Shown piece by piece: positions 13,837-22,703 of a stretch of 64,000 bases of DNA. Position 1 is the first letter of the stretch, and the number at the start of each line of letters is the position of its first letter. The stretch spans positions 1 to 64,000 of IMG/VR virus record IMGVR_UViG_3300044643_002008; one strand, written 5' to 3'. The position numbers were made by a program, and so were the translations under genes. This stretch comes from a virus. The notes below the pieces were generated by a model. It was not told where the DNA came from, made no database searches, and worked only from the letters and a program-made list of their open reading frames with translations.

Positions 13837-14904
13837 CTATTCTACTTCCTTGAGCTCATACCAGCCTTTACCCCAAAGACTCTGTAGGCGAGTGAAGTAC
13901 TTCTCGTACATGAGACCCACCGCGTCTAATCCGTACCTATCTTTTGAGTATTTACTAATTAGCGCCCTATCCAAAGACTTGACATTTTCTGCCGCGTCTA
14001 CAAACTCTTGCAACGTATGGCATCTATAACCGGTAACCCCGTCAATCACTGTCTCAGTAAAAGCTCCCCAGTCTGTGGAAATAACCGGAGACCCGCAGGC
14101 CATTGCCTCGATAGCTACTGTGCCAAACGGCTCTACATAAATAGTCGGGGTAAAGGTGGCAATTGCCCCACCCATGAGCTTTGCCCGCTCTTCTGTCCCA
14201 ACTACCCCTACGTACTCCCCGTAGGAGGGCGGAGTACCCTGTCCAGCGACTACCAGACGCTTTCCTAGGGCCTTACAGACGTCTACGGCTATCTGATAGC
14301 CCTTCCGCTCTATAAGTCGTCCTATGTACAGGTAGTAGTCCTCTGGCTCCTCCTGGAAAGGAAAGTCGTCAACATCTATGTAGCTCGGGATTACGGTGTC
14401 GTAGAACTTGCCGTCGAGGGCGTGAGGGTCGGTCACCTTGGAGCCATAGCAGGAGTGCATCCAGGCATAGGACTCGAAAACCTTGTACTGAGCAAACGAG
14501 CCTCCGTAGCCAATCCCGAACTCAACGCTGAGCTCCTGCGGAAAAGCATCTGCAATTGGTTTTGAGGCATAGCCGGCGATAAGGCAGATAAAATCCTTGT
14601 GCTCTAAACGTTCCTGGATTCCCTTAATAACATTGTCATTGAATTTAACCCAGTGAGGGAGACTCCAATTAAACGACGCGGCGGAGTAGTGATTGCCCCC
14701 TACTGCTGCTAGACGCTCTTCCTCTGTAATGCACTGAACATGTTCGTCACAGGGAGCTTCGTTGAATTCGCCTCCATACAGAAAAACTGTATGACCGAGG
14801 TTTTTCATCATTATGCAGAACTTGCGGACCTTTTCCGTATAAGCACAGGCTGTGAAGTCTTCGGTCGTGTTTGTGTGAGGTAGTGAAACCACATGAAATC
14901 TCAT
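13837..14904 (-). CDS. GT4-family glycosyltransferase
   Basis: The 355-residue protein has a GT-B layout: an N-terminal acceptor domain, then DYYLYIGRLIERKGYQIAVDV (start of the nucleotide-sugar domain), RLVVAGQGTPP and EPFGTVAIEAMACGSPVI with the E-x7-E signature, followed by DGVTGYRCHT. These are the marks of retaining GT4 glycosyltransferases. It probably uses a nucleotide-activated sugar to decorate a phage protein (a fibre is the likeliest) or host surface glycan. It is coupled to the next gene upstream by ATGA and lies between fibre genes. Confidence 0.9.
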   Translation of the reverse strand: MRFHVVSLPHTNTTEDFTACAYTEKVRKFCIMMKNLGHTVFLYGGEFNEAPCDEHVQCITEEERLAAVGGNHYSAASFNWSLPHWVKFNDNVIKGIQERLEHKDFICLIAGYASKPIADAFPQELSVEFGIGYGGSFAQYKVFESYAWMHSCYGSKVTDPHALDGKFYDTVIPSYIDVDDFPFQEEPEDYYLYIGRLIERKGYQIAVDVCKALGKRLVVAGQGTPPSYGEYVGVVGTEERAKLMGGAIATFTPTIYVEPFGTVAIEAMACGSPVISTDWGAFTETVIDGVTGYRCHTLQEFVDAAENVKSLDRALISKYSKDRYGLDAVGLMYEKYFTRLQSLWGKGWYELKEVE

Positions 14905-15563
14905 GACTGGATGTTATCCTGGGCGACGCTTCCTACAGAGCCAATACGAGAATCTATTCTGTCGCTACTGCCAGGGTAGATGTTTCTCAACTTCTCACCG
15001 TCTGCCGTCGTTATAGCACCGCCATGAATTACTTTGCCAGGGCTAAATCCGTAACAAGCGTTAATCACGTCGCACACGCCAAACATTGCAATCGATAATC
15101 TTTTGCGACGCCACTTTTCAGCCGTAGTTATTTGCTGAATCATTGGGTCGCCTGCGCGCCAGTTAATCATTGAGGCCCATGTAGACATGTATTCTTTTTC
15201 AAGAACGCGAGAAGCCTCAGCGCCTTCTAGTACTGTTCCCCACGGATATCTGCCATCTGCAAAACCAAGCAATATAAAATGTGCTGGCTGAATATGTCTG
15301 CCATCAAGAAGAACAAACCACATTTTGGTCATTTCTTCTTCAGGGCCAAACACTTCCTCTCGGTAGTAATTCGCTATGAGGCGGCCATCTTCGTCAACTT
15401 CTCCCCAGCCCCAAAGGGTTTTTTTGCCAGGAAGTTCCTCGTCTGCGGTGTACCACCTCTTCGGTGGAAGCTCACCGTCAGTTGAAAGCCAACGGATATC
15501 GAGGAAACGGTCGTTAAGTTTTTTGCCTGTATCAACGGCATATGTAGAAGGTAGGTTTGCCAT
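14901..15563 (-). CDS. Hypothetical protein with weak acetyltransferase-like features
   Basis: The 220-residue protein has aromatic-rich strands early (KRWYTADEELPGKKTLWGW) and a later segment WRRKRLSIAMFGVCDVINACYG followed by VIHGGAITTADGEKL. That part recalls the cofactor-binding helix and substrate loop of GNAT enzymes, but the classic RxxGxG/A motif is absent. The ATGA overlap with the glycosyltransferase suggests the two act together. I would treat the acyltransferase idea as weak. Confidence 0.5.
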   Translation of the reverse strand: MANLPSTYAVDTGKKLNDRFLDIRWLSTDGELPPKRWYTADEELPGKKTLWGWGEVDEDGRLIANYYREEVFGPEEEMTKMWFVLLDGRHIQPAHFILLGFADGRYPWGTVLEGAEASRVLEKEYMSTWASMINWRAGDPMIQQITTAEKWRRKRLSIAMFGVCDVINACYGFSPGKVIHGGAITTADGEKLRNIYPGSSDRIDSRIGSVGSVAQDNIQS

Positions 15564-15575
15564 ACGGCAAGACTA

Positions 15576-16262
15576 TCAGTCGTCGGCGAACCAAGGCTCC
15601 CAAGGCTTAGCCGAGTCAACTTCAATGCTGTGAATACCAGTGTAGGCAACCGAGATTGTGACCTTTGCGTCGTCTTCGTAGCCAGTCCAATCACCCTCAG
15701 AGTTGTAAACCCACAACTGAAGGAATTCGTCGGTATTCATGATTGCCACATTTGCAAGGTAGGTCTGTGCGTCAAACTCTTCTTCGCTCCAACTGGTGTT
15801 GATTGCGCGAGCCTTGTCAATGAGTGGCTTAGCGGTGCTGCGAAGGCTTAATTCATTTCCGAAATACCCTGAACTTGTGGAGAACGCACCAAATCTGCCT
15901 TCAGCATCGTCTGGGTTTCCAAGCCACATTGTTGGCTTAAGAAGGTCGCTTGGCCCATCAGAGTAACCAACATCCTCAAAGCCATACATGTAATCGCTTG
16001 GGTTGTCGGTGTTGTCGTGTTGAGTCTTGGAGTTCTTTGTCTTGCTTGCTGCAAGCACCAAAGTTCTTTCAGTCGTCAAAAGGTCCACAGTTTCCCCGTC
16101 GCCCTGCCAAAGACCTGATGTATTACCAAACATCTGCTGTGTAGTAAACCAAATGGACTCAATCTTGACTGGGAATGGAAAAGACACATTCAGGAAAGAA
16201 GGGTTATTGATTTTTACGGTCCAGTCGTAATTGACAATCGATAATGGGATAATTCCAGACAT
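15576..16262 (-). CDS. Hypothetical protein, probably virion-associated
   Basis: The 228-residue protein is beta-rich, Ser/Asn/Trp-rich and has no hydrophobic helix or catalytic motif I know. It has the look of a phage structural protein (SIVNYDWTVKINNPSF at the start, TYLANVAIMNTDEFLQLWVYN later). A strong AGGAGAG ribosome site precedes the ATG at 16262. The gap on its upstream side (75 bases) is one of the larger ones in this dense block and could hold a promoter. Confidence 0.55.
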   Translation of the reverse strand: MSGIIPLSIVNYDWTVKINNPSFLNVSFPFPVKIESIWFTTQQMFGNTSGLWQGDGETVDLLTTERTLVLAASKTKNSKTQHDNTDNPSDYMYGFEDVGYSDGPSDLLKPTMWLGNPDDAEGRFGAFSTSSGYFGNELSLRSTAKPLIDKARAINTSWSEEEFDAQTYLANVAIMNTDEFLQLWVYNSEGDWTGYEDDAKVTISVAYTGIHSIEVDSAKPWEPWFADD

Positions 16263-16337
16263 TTGCTCTCCTATTGATTAATAGCTGGAGTAATTATGAC
16301 ATATTTTTGCCTGCTTCTAGGAAGAAACTAAGGGCTG

Positions 16338-16619
16338 TCAACCCCACCAGAAATGTTTCAATATGGAAAGACTGGCCAAGATGACCCATGCCACATTAAA
16401 TAAGATGATTGTTGGCAGCGTCTTGCGAGTCGATGTCCAGATGAGTGCCACGCTTGAAATAATGGCAAAGATGTACAGCCACCAAAACTGTTTGCCAAGA
16501 AGAAGGCCGGGGAAGATGATGGCAATCTTGGTTGCAAACCCCCAAGCCTCGACCGTATTGACGCGGTTCCAGTAGCTCTTTGAGCTCATCGTTTTTACAG
16601 CATTAAGAATCTTGTTCAT
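16338..16619 (-). CDS. Three-helix small membrane protein
   Basis: The 93-residue protein has three hydrophobic helices (about 27-45, 48-62 and 68-88) with Trp-rich ends and short charged loops. The start ATG overlaps the upstream gene by 17 bases and has AAAGGA upstream. It is part of the gene run that includes the halogenase-like and oxygenase genes. It could be a membrane partner or transporter-like subunit. No family is assigned. Confidence 0.55.
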   Translation of the reverse strand: MNKILNAVKTMSSKSYWNRVNTVEAWGFATKIAIIFPGLLLGKQFWWLYIFAIISSVALIWTSTRKTLPTIILFNVAWVILASLSILKHFWWG

Positions 16620-16797
16620 CTTTTATCCTTTTCCGCTCAAGCTGGTCAAGGTGCCAAAGAAGAACCATGGACTTTCCGCCAAGAAAATGAACTTTCCACA
16701 AGAACTCTTTCCAGCCCTCTTCCGTGTTGGGGAAGTACTTGTTGTCGGTTCTGTACCTATAGTTGTCTGCCTGGAAGGTGTAAGTGTCCTCAGTCAC
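16603..16797 (-). CDS. Small protein with GTG start in the halogenase cluster
   Basis: I place the start at a GTG (16797) that overlaps the previous stop by eight bases, with AGAAAAAGGG upstream. The 64 residues are Trp/Tyr-rich and charged (NTEEGWKEFLWKVHFLGGKS in the middle). No family is recognised. An ATG much further up (16875) would overlap the previous gene by 86 bases and is unlikely. Confidence 0.5.
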   Translation of the reverse strand: MTEDTYTFQADNYRYRTDNKYFPNTEEGWKEFLWKVHFLGGKSMVLLWHLDQLERKRIKDEQDS

Positions 16798-17575
16798 GGT
16801 TAAACCATCCCTTTTTCTTCTCAAGAGAGGAGTCGACAAACTTTGAGGCCTTTCGGTACGCAACACCAGACCCACCGTTTGATGGAACGGTTCCGCCAGT
16901 CATATACATATTCGTAGAAGCATATTTAAAGAACGACTCGTCGACATATTCTATTTTACGTATGTCGTTTTTTCTCTGCACCGGGATTAGATGCACCAGG
17001 GGAGTGCCTTGCTTAATCACGAATTCAGAATCGGTTTTCACATTTAGCACAACGTTCGCCACCTGATAGAAGTCCGTATTTACTATCGAGGGGAGAACCG
17101 AGTAGTTTTCGTTTTCTTCGTAAAATGTGGGGATGAACAGACACGACCATCCTGGGGCGGTTTGTATTCTCCATGGCGTCAAAAGTTTTGGATAGGACAT
17201 CTTCTCTATTTTTCTAGATTCCGTCATTGGGCATGAGCCTGTTTGAGCAAAGTGAAAACCGGAAGCCATAGGGTGCTCAATACTCGGGTTGAACTCGTCG
17301 GCTGAAATTTCCCACACTCCGGCATTTACATTCGGCCTAAATCTGAAGGTTGTCCAAGCCCGAATTGTTACGCCAAATTCTAAAAAATCAGATATTCCGG
17401 AACACGAACGAATAGAACCTGGTCCTTTGTGAATTCTTCTAAACCAACCAGGAAGGCTTGTTTTAGAATTTATATAAGGAGCATCGTTGTAAAACCTATT
17501 GTCTACCGTTGTGATTCTAAGATGTCCAGGTTTAACTTTTTTAAGCTTGTTAATATTAAAACCTTTAATTTTCAT
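16790..17575 (-). CDS. DUF6065-like protein next to halogenase
   Basis: The 261-residue protein contains a central PWRIQTAPGWSCLFIPTFYEE, then VLPSIVNTDFYQVANVVLNV and VIKQGTPLVHLIPVQR. That order matches my memory of the DUF6065 fold, a cupin-like double-stranded beta-helix found in phages and bacteria. It overlaps the halogenase-like gene by 11 bases, and in marine phages such proteins also sit beside halogenases and oxygenases. A role as enzyme partner or substrate carrier is inferred. The C-terminus is rich in Lys and Ser. Confidence 0.6.
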   Translation of the reverse strand: MKIKGFNINKLKKVKPGHLRITTVDNRFYNDAPYINSKTSLPGWFRRIHKGPGSIRSCSGISDFLEFGVTIRAWTTFRFRPNVNAGVWEISADEFNPSIEHPMASGFHFAQTGSCPMTESRKIEKMSYPKLLTPWRIQTAPGWSCLFIPTFYEENENYSVLPSIVNTDFYQVANVVLNVKTDSEFVIKQGTPLVHLIPVQRKNDIRKIEYVDESFFKYASTNMYMTGGTVPSNGGSGVAYRKASKFVDSSLEKKKGWFNRD

Positions 17576-19046
17576 TAACTGTCTCCATTAGGGCCTGTTT
17601 GTGGTCAACAAGCTCTCGTGAATAGCGTGAAGTCCTGGCGTTATCAGACTTTTTTTCAACGACGCTGCGTATGTTAAACCTATCCATAGCTAGCGAGCTG
17701 GGGTAAGAATTTATCAATCCCTGCCCTTGGGCAACGTGAACAAAATGTCTGGTCAAAAACATAAGATTATTACTGTATGGGATGTCTAAATGACCTGGAG
17801 CTTTTTCTGACCATAGGTCGATAATGCTTTGCAACGAATCAGATACTGGAGCGGAAGCGGTGTCTTTCCAGAAATCTGTGTCCGTCCTGTCTGACATATA
17901 GTGAAGTCGAATCATGTCTCTTATGTTGAGCATCATTGACTCCATCTTGTTGTTGTAGCTGGCTACTAGTTTGTTTGCGCCTGGCACGAAAGACGAAGAG
18001 TACTGAGCTATATGCATGGCCTGGATTATCGTGCTACCAATGCTCGTAGCTTCTAGTGGTTCAACAAACGATGAAGCAAGACCGACACATACGCAGTTTG
18101 CTTTCCACTGCTCGGAGTAGTAACCAGGGTCAAACCTGAATGAACGCGCTGGCTCTATGTGGTATCCAGAAATTTTTCTAGCTTCTTCAACTGCTTGGTC
18201 ATCAGACAGGTGAGCGGAAGAATATACGTATCCATTTCCTCTGCGGCTTTGGGTTGGAATTTCCCACATCCATCCAGACGACGCTGCTCTTGCTCGTGTG
18301 TAGGGCCTGATTTTTCCATTAGGGTCTGCTTCTGTAGGAAATGCAATAGCCGAGTCAACAATTAGCTCATCAGAAAAAGACTTCCAGCTTTTGTTGTCAA
18401 GCATGCCCATGAGTTCTCGCTTGAATCCTGTCGCATCTATCCACATATCGGCGGCGAGTGTCATCCCAGAAACTAGAGTTGCTGACTCTATGTTGCCGTT
18501 GGTGTCTAGGTTTAGTGACCCTATTTCATCATCGACAAACTTAATCATTCTCTTAAAGCAAATACCTGTCAAGAAATCGTTAAGCATGAACGTATCAAAG
18601 TGATACTGGTTCGTGTTGTTGTGTAGGTGTTCTTTAATTATTTTGTCCTGAACCAAGCCTATAGAGCCGGTTTGGGTTGTAAGCATTTTTTCGTTTTCCA
18701 TAAAGCTTAAGTACTCGCCAATAAGTCCCCAGGCTTCAATTTCTTCTATTCCCGCAACACTGTGGAAATAGTCGGGAATTTTGTCTGTCCAGTTTTCAAA
18801 ACGTATTCCGTACTTGTGTGTTGCGCCGGTGTTCTTTATTAGCTCATCGACACCAATGTCGCAGCGTTCCATAAACATTTTCCAGTGCTCTGTACTGCCT
18901 TCGCCTACGCCAACAATGCCAATCTTGCTAGAGGAGATATTTGTTATCTCGGCATTCGGAAAAGATTGTCTTAAAACTATGGATGTAATAAGTCCGGCTG
19001 TACCGGAACCAACAACACAAAAACTTATCTGATTAGGATGTTGCAT
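17565..19046 (-). CDS. Flavin-dependent tryptophan-halogenase-like enzyme
   Basis: From ATG 19046 the protein has 493 residues. It shows the flavin-binding VVGSGTAGL (about 11-19), GVGEGST (about 46-52), a Lys at 78 in THKYG at the place of the catalytic Lys of PrnA/RebH, the halogenase signature WMWEIP, and SSFVEPLEATSIG. All essential landmarks are kept, so it is probably active. Such enzymes make HOCl or HOBr-type oxidant with reduced FAD and guide it along a tunnel to the substrate. A flavin reductase is not visible nearby. Known phage relatives (cyanophage VirX1) halogenate small aromatics, so tryptophan itself need not be the substrate. Confidence 0.9.
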   Translation of the reverse strand: MQHPNQISFCVVGSGTAGLITSIVLRQSFPNAEITNISSSKIGIVGVGEGSTEHWKMFMERCDIGVDELIKNTGATHKYGIRFENWTDKIPDYFHSVAGIEEIEAWGLIGEYLSFMENEKMLTTQTGSIGLVQDKIIKEHLHNNTNQYHFDTFMLNDFLTGICFKRMIKFVDDEIGSLNLDTNGNIESATLVSGMTLAADMWIDATGFKRELMGMLDNKSWKSFSDELIVDSAIAFPTEADPNGKIRPYTRARAASSGWMWEIPTQSRRGNGYVYSSAHLSDDQAVEEARKISGYHIEPARSFRFDPGYYSEQWKANCVCVGLASSFVEPLEATSIGSTIIQAMHIAQYSSSFVPGANKLVASYNNKMESMMLNIRDMIRLHYMSDRTDTDFWKDTASAPVSDSLQSIIDLWSEKAPGHLDIPYSNNLMFLTRHFVHVAQGQGLINSYPSSLAMDRFNIRSVVEKKSDNARTSRYSRELVDHKQALMETVNEN

Positions 19047-20160
19047 CAAAAAACCTCGCTGCTTTAAAACCGTTACGTACGGTCTCTGTCTGATGACTAA
19101 AGCGGACAATCCCTAGGCTTTTGTATTTTCCCTGTGAGAAGCACGAATCGTATATATCTTGAGTTGTAACTTCATTTAATGGGGTTGTCGGTATTATTTC
19201 GTTTACGTAAATAGCAATGTTGTTTTGATTTATTTGTTTTTCTTCTGTTTTTAGGTCTTGCTCTATCTCTGGGTGAGCAGGATGTTGAGCTTCCAAAGAA
19301 GATAAAGTGTTGTAGAAAAGCTGTTTCTTTAGGTGGTTTTTTATAGATAAAGGTAAATTTCCTGTTTCAACAAAACCGTGGCGAGGGTTTCCATACCCCC
19401 TCATAAATCTTTCTGTTGGCATTATGACTTCTGATTCTTTTAGTTCTTGAATCATTTCTTCAGTGATACCTAGAGCCTCAATAAATAGATGAGCTTTTTC
19501 TGCGTAGTATTCTGAGGTTAATTCTGCTAAATATAGGTCTCGCCACTCGCACAACTGCCGCAGTATTCCAGAAAGAGTTTTTGCAGCCAAAGTTACACAA
19601 GGCCAGTTCCTCCAGGACATGTCGATTCCGTGTATGTGCTGCGAAGTTATGTGAGATACACCGTTTATGTTTATCATTGGAAGAAGAGAGAGACGTGAAA
19701 GCAGGGAGTAATCCATGGGTGTTGGTTTTATTCCATCAGTAACATCATGCATCCGCGGACCATACATGTTCCTGTCGCATCTTTCGCCTACAGGAACGGG
19801 CCATTTTGTATTTGGCCTATCTACCATTTCTACGGAATTTAAAAAACCCAAAAATTCATGAGCTCTAAGTGGTCTATTTTCCCAAAAATCATAGTTTTCT
19901 TCATATGAAGGTAAGTGAAGAACGTATTCCTCACCAGTGTCAAGAACAGCGGTCAGTCCCCATGTACTGGTTTGCTCTAAGTACATTTTTTCAATTCTTA
20001 TTATTGTTCCGGCAGAATGGGCAAACGCTTCAAAGTCTTGTCTTTCCCCAAATCCTTCGGGGTGTTCGTATTTAATTGTCAAGCTCGAGCATGGGCCAAC
20101 AAGGGCAAAACACCCATTAGGTGCAACTGTGAGTTCGGAAATGGGTCTTACTGAAACCAT
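19033..20160 (-). CDS. Hypothetical 375-residue protein in modification cassette
   Basis: The protein starts with a beta-rich, cupin-like part (FALVGPCSSLTIKYEHPEGF, then a GTIIRIEKMYLEQTSTWG segment and HLPSYEENYDFWENRPLRAHEF) followed by a mostly helical half. A role with the neighbouring halogenase and oxygenase is likely because both joins overlap (14 and 13 bases). I do not recognise a catalytic motif. It may be a partner, a substrate protein or a structural protein. Confidence 0.55.
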   Translation of the reverse strand: MVSVRPISELTVAPNGCFALVGPCSSLTIKYEHPEGFGERQDFEAFAHSAGTIIRIEKMYLEQTSTWGLTAVLDTGEEYVLHLPSYEENYDFWENRPLRAHEFLGFLNSVEMVDRPNTKWPVPVGERCDRNMYGPRMHDVTDGIKPTPMDYSLLSRLSLLPMININGVSHITSQHIHGIDMSWRNWPCVTLAAKTLSGILRQLCEWRDLYLAELTSEYYAEKAHLFIEALGITEEMIQELKESEVIMPTERFMRGYGNPRHGFVETGNLPLSIKNHLKKQLFYNTLSSLEAQHPAHPEIEQDLKTEEKQINQNNIAIYVNEIIPTTPLNEVTTQDIYDSCFSQGKYKSLGIVRFSHQTETVRNGFKAARFFDATS

Positions 20161-20714
20161 GTCACAAGACTACACTTTGTTCCGGACGTTACTGGGTGAG
20201 CTATATGGACATACGGAAAATTAGACGGAAAAATAACAACGTCGCCAACCTCTGGCTTTATCTTTACTCCAAAAAATGGGAACTCTAATTCTCCGCCAGA
20301 TTTAGGCTCTTCCAAAAAAGCAACAAGGCTAACTATTCTGCTGTTTGCAGGAGAATGGTCGTAATGGGAGTGATATTCCCCTCCTCCCGAGTACTTAAGA
20401 AGTCTCCACCCTTCGTATCCTGAAGTAACAACTAAGTGCTCTTTCCTGTAATCCGGCAGTATTTCATCAATAATGAGACTGGAAATCTTCTGAAATTTCT
20501 GTGCGGCAGGGGAGTCAGAAGACAAAAGTCCACTTATGTTTGCTTCAGAAGAAGTCCTGTAGCTATTTATAAATCCGTTACCAACCAGAGAGTTGGTCCA
20601 CTGAATTTCTGACCACTGATTGTTGATTTCTGAATTGACGTCATTCATGAATGCGGCAGCGTCTATGGCTTTTTTGTACACATTTATGCATACTGCTGGT
20701 TGCAGAATTTCCAT
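20148..20714 (-). CDS. 2OG-Fe(II) oxygenase, prolyl-4-hydroxylase-like
   Basis: The 188-residue protein has the jelly-roll signature: EYHSHYDHS with HxD (His117, Asp119), GGELEFP (about 140-146), VGDVVIFPSNFPYVH and IAHPVTSGTKCSLVTW, giving the distal His (173, or 170) and a basic residue (Lys180) for 2-oxoglutarate. This is the PKHD/P4H type of phage hydroxylase. The substrate is unknown. The nearby collagen-like fibre, rich in Gly-Pro-Thr units, is an attractive candidate. It overlaps the downstream gene by 13 bases. Confidence 0.9.
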   Translation of the reverse strand: MEILQPAVCINVYKKAIDAAAFMNDVNSEINNQWSEIQWTNSLVGNGFINSYRTSSEANISGLLSSDSPAAQKFQKISSLIIDEILPDYRKEHLVVTSGYEGWRLLKYSGGGEYHSHYDHSPANSRIVSLVAFLEEPKSGGELEFPFFGVKIKPEVGDVVIFPSNFPYVHIAHPVTSGTKCSLVTWFQ

Positions 20715-20720
20715 TGTTTT

Positions 20721-21110
20721 TTACTTTTCGTGAATGCTGTTAGAAAAATATTCTTTTTCGTTAACGTAAACATAAAACCGTTTTTCTAAACAGTCTTTGT
20801 GTCTAATTCTGAATTTTACAATATGTTTTTCTTGTATTTTTGGATAGAAAATTTCGTCATCAATCTTTAAAAAACAGCTAGTGGACATATCTGTAAATTC
20901 ATCGTGGATATCTAGCGACCAGATTCTTCCGGAAACATAGTCTTCAGAGTATGAAATATCCCTAACCCTGGGCTTTGAAACTATTTGTATTTCAGTTGCC
21001 GCTTCTTCTACTCTAGTTTCGAGAGAAAAAGTTCTTGCCAGAATAATTGCTTCTTCAGGAATCAATTCATCTATGACAAGATTTTTAGGGATAGAAATAT
21101 ACCTGTCCAT
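20721..21110 (-). CDS. Hypothetical protein, acidic beta-rich
   Basis: The 129-residue protein opens MDRYISIPKNLVIDELIPEEA and is dominated by charged beta-strand-like segments without membrane helix or Cys cluster. I do not recognise it. One base overlap with the upstream gene and a six-base gap to the oxygenase suggest it is translated with the modification cassette. Confidence 0.5.
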   Translation of the reverse strand: MDRYISIPKNLVIDELIPEEAIILARTFSLETRVEEAATEIQIVSKPRVRDISYSEDYVSGRIWSLDIHDEFTDMSTSCFLKIDDEIFYPKIQEKHIVKFRIRHKDCLEKRFYVYVNEKEYFSNSIHEK

Positions 21111-21343
21111 TATTCCATTTCTGCTTTTTTGGCTTTCAATGATTCAATGAGGTTGATGTAGTGTCTGACTCTTCCGGTCGGAGTCTCCATGTCAAGCGGT
21201 TCACCCCATGTTGTTTCATCAAACTCGTCTGGGTCAACGCCTATCTGCATCAAAATAGAGTACAAACCTATTTGTGAATTGCTTATTTCAATATTGAGCA
21301 ATCTTATTTTGTCTGCAGTGCTTATTCCGTCAAATATTCCCAT
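21110..21343 (-). CDS. Small helical protein, possibly tail-associated
   Basis: The 77-residue protein has two helical stretches around a DPDEFDETTWGEP loop, with LIESLKAKKAEME at the end. Similar short helical proteins follow tail fibre genes in many phages and may act as assembly chaperones, but this is inference from position. It shares one base with the next gene. Confidence 0.5.
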   Translation of the reverse strand: MGIFDGISTADKIRLLNIEISNSQIGLYSILMQIGVDPDEFDETTWGEPLDMETPTGRVRHYINLIESLKAKKAEME

Positions 21344-21352
21344 ATTTTTCTC

Positions 21353-22702
21353 CTATTGGTTAAGTATTATGTATGTTGAGCCATTAGATGCAGAAAAAGT
21401 ATCCGCTTCCGCGGTCGTTCCTGCGCGAACATCATAGTTTAACCCACTTGGGGTCTGTTCTGTAATTATGATGATTGCGCCTCCGCCACCTGCGCCGCCC
21501 CTTTTGCCAGTGCCTCCGGTAGCCGCAGGAGAGCCTGTGCCGCCTGCTCCACCCGCTCCTCCAGCACCACCAGCATAATGGGGGCCGGGAGTACAGCAAG
21601 GAGCATGGATAGTCGCTGAATGGTTGTGCGAAGTGTGGGGAGCATGAATTACGGCCGAGTGGTTATGAGTGTGCTGATGGTGAAAAGCTGGAACATGTTT
21701 GTTTCCAGGGTCATGGGCGTGTCCGCCGTGTGTGTGCGGTTCGTGAATAGTCGCAGAGTGATTATGTGATGTGTGGGGCGCGTGAATCACAGCCGAGTGG
21801 TGATGATGGTCCGTATACCCAGGGGCAGCAGCTCCGGTCGAGCCGGTCGAGCCGTTTGGTCCAGCTGGGGACGTGGTTCCAACCGAGCCAGTAGCGCCGA
21901 CCATACCAATAGACATAATCGTCCCTGTGCCAACAATATGCTTTGCGATTATTCCTACGGTTCCTCCGCCTGCGCCTCCCGCACCTCCAGCGCCTCCAGT
22001 TGCAGCAATTGGTGTGGTTGGAGCGGAGCCAGCACTTCCAGTATTACCCGTAGCGCCACGTCCTCCTGGAGTGCCAACGGATGTTGCGTTAGGAGGCCAT
22101 GCTCCGTTGCTTCCAGCAGAACCTGCGCTTCCTGCTTTGCCGGGCCACGTGCTCGTAAATCCTGGTGAGTCAGGGCCGTTTGTATACGAAGTAACTGCAG
22201 TTCCCGTAGAGCCCGTAGTCCCAGCAGAACCTCCGGCAATCATCACTGGAGTTATGTGTCCAAATGTTGCATCGAACGAAACACCTGTTAGGGACTCAAC
22301 TCTTCTGACCAAAAACTCTGGCAAAACCGTAATACCAGGACTTGTTGCTCCCCCGCCCTGTCCGCCTAGACGGTAGGCAATAGCTGAAGACATATTTCCA
22401 GCCAGCGTTCCAGTCGAAGACGCGGAGACATGAGAAGACATCGTTCCGTTAGTGGAGCCAGGAGTGTTTCCGGTAACGGCTCCGATTCCAACAACTCCGT
22501 TTATTGTCGCTGTGTCTTTAACAAAAATACGAAAACCGTTAGTCAGCAAGACGTTGCCAAGTGGGACATTTAGATTGTTGTAATACCTATCGGACGTAAG
22601 GGTGACTGTTCCGCTAATCGTGACGTCTCCATGCATTCCTGTTCCGTAGATAGCATCATTTCCAATACGGGATGCACTCGGTTCAATTCTTGAAACAGGC
22701 AT
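21353..22702 (-). CDS. Glycine-rich, histidine-repeat tail fibre protein
   Basis: The 449-residue protein shares its N-terminal region (NDAIYGTG, then NGFRIFVKDT about 55-65) with the adjacent 254-residue protein, so the two are paralogues. Long Gly/Ala/Ser/Thr stretches suggest polyglycine-type packing. Residues about 297-374 are a His-rich block with many HxH and HxxH motifs, including an exact 19-residue unit present twice. HxH rows bind iron in the T4 gp37 fibre tip, so metal-stabilised trimer packing is plausible. The C-terminus is again Gly-rich with an IIIITEQ strand. It is a likely receptor-binding protein. Confidence 0.8.
   Translation of the reverse strand: MPVSRIEPSASRIGNDAIYGTGMHGDVTISGTVTLTSDRYYNNLNVPLGNVLLTNGFRIFVKDTATINGVVGIGAVTGNTPGSTNGTMSSHVSASSTGTLAGNMSSAIAYRLGGQGGGATSPGITVLPEFLVRRVESLTGVSFDATFGHITPVMIAGGSAGTTGSTGTAVTSYTNGPDSPGFTSTWPGKAGSAGSAGSNGAWPPNATSVGTPGGRGATGNTGSAGSAPTTPIAATGGAGGAGGAGGGTVGIIAKHIVGTGTIMSIGMVGATGSVGTTSPAGPNGSTGSTGAAAPGYTDHHHHSAVIHAPHTSHNHSATIHEPHTHGGHAHDPGNKHVPAFHHQHTHNHSAVIHAPHTSHNHSATIHAPCCTPGPHYAGGAGGAGGAGGTGSPAATGGTGKRGGAGGGGAIIIITEQTPSGLNYDVRAGTTAEADTFSASNGSTYIILNQ
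21580..21812 (-). repeat. Duplicated His-rich coding unit in tail fibre gene
   Basis: The His-rich block contains two copies of a unit reading HSAVIHAPHTSHNHSATIH, separated by a spacer with HTHGGHAHD and FHHQHTHNH. The amino acids of the two units are identical while several codons differ, so the protein sequence has been kept after an old duplication. Confidence 0.7.
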
Positions 22703-22703
22703 A

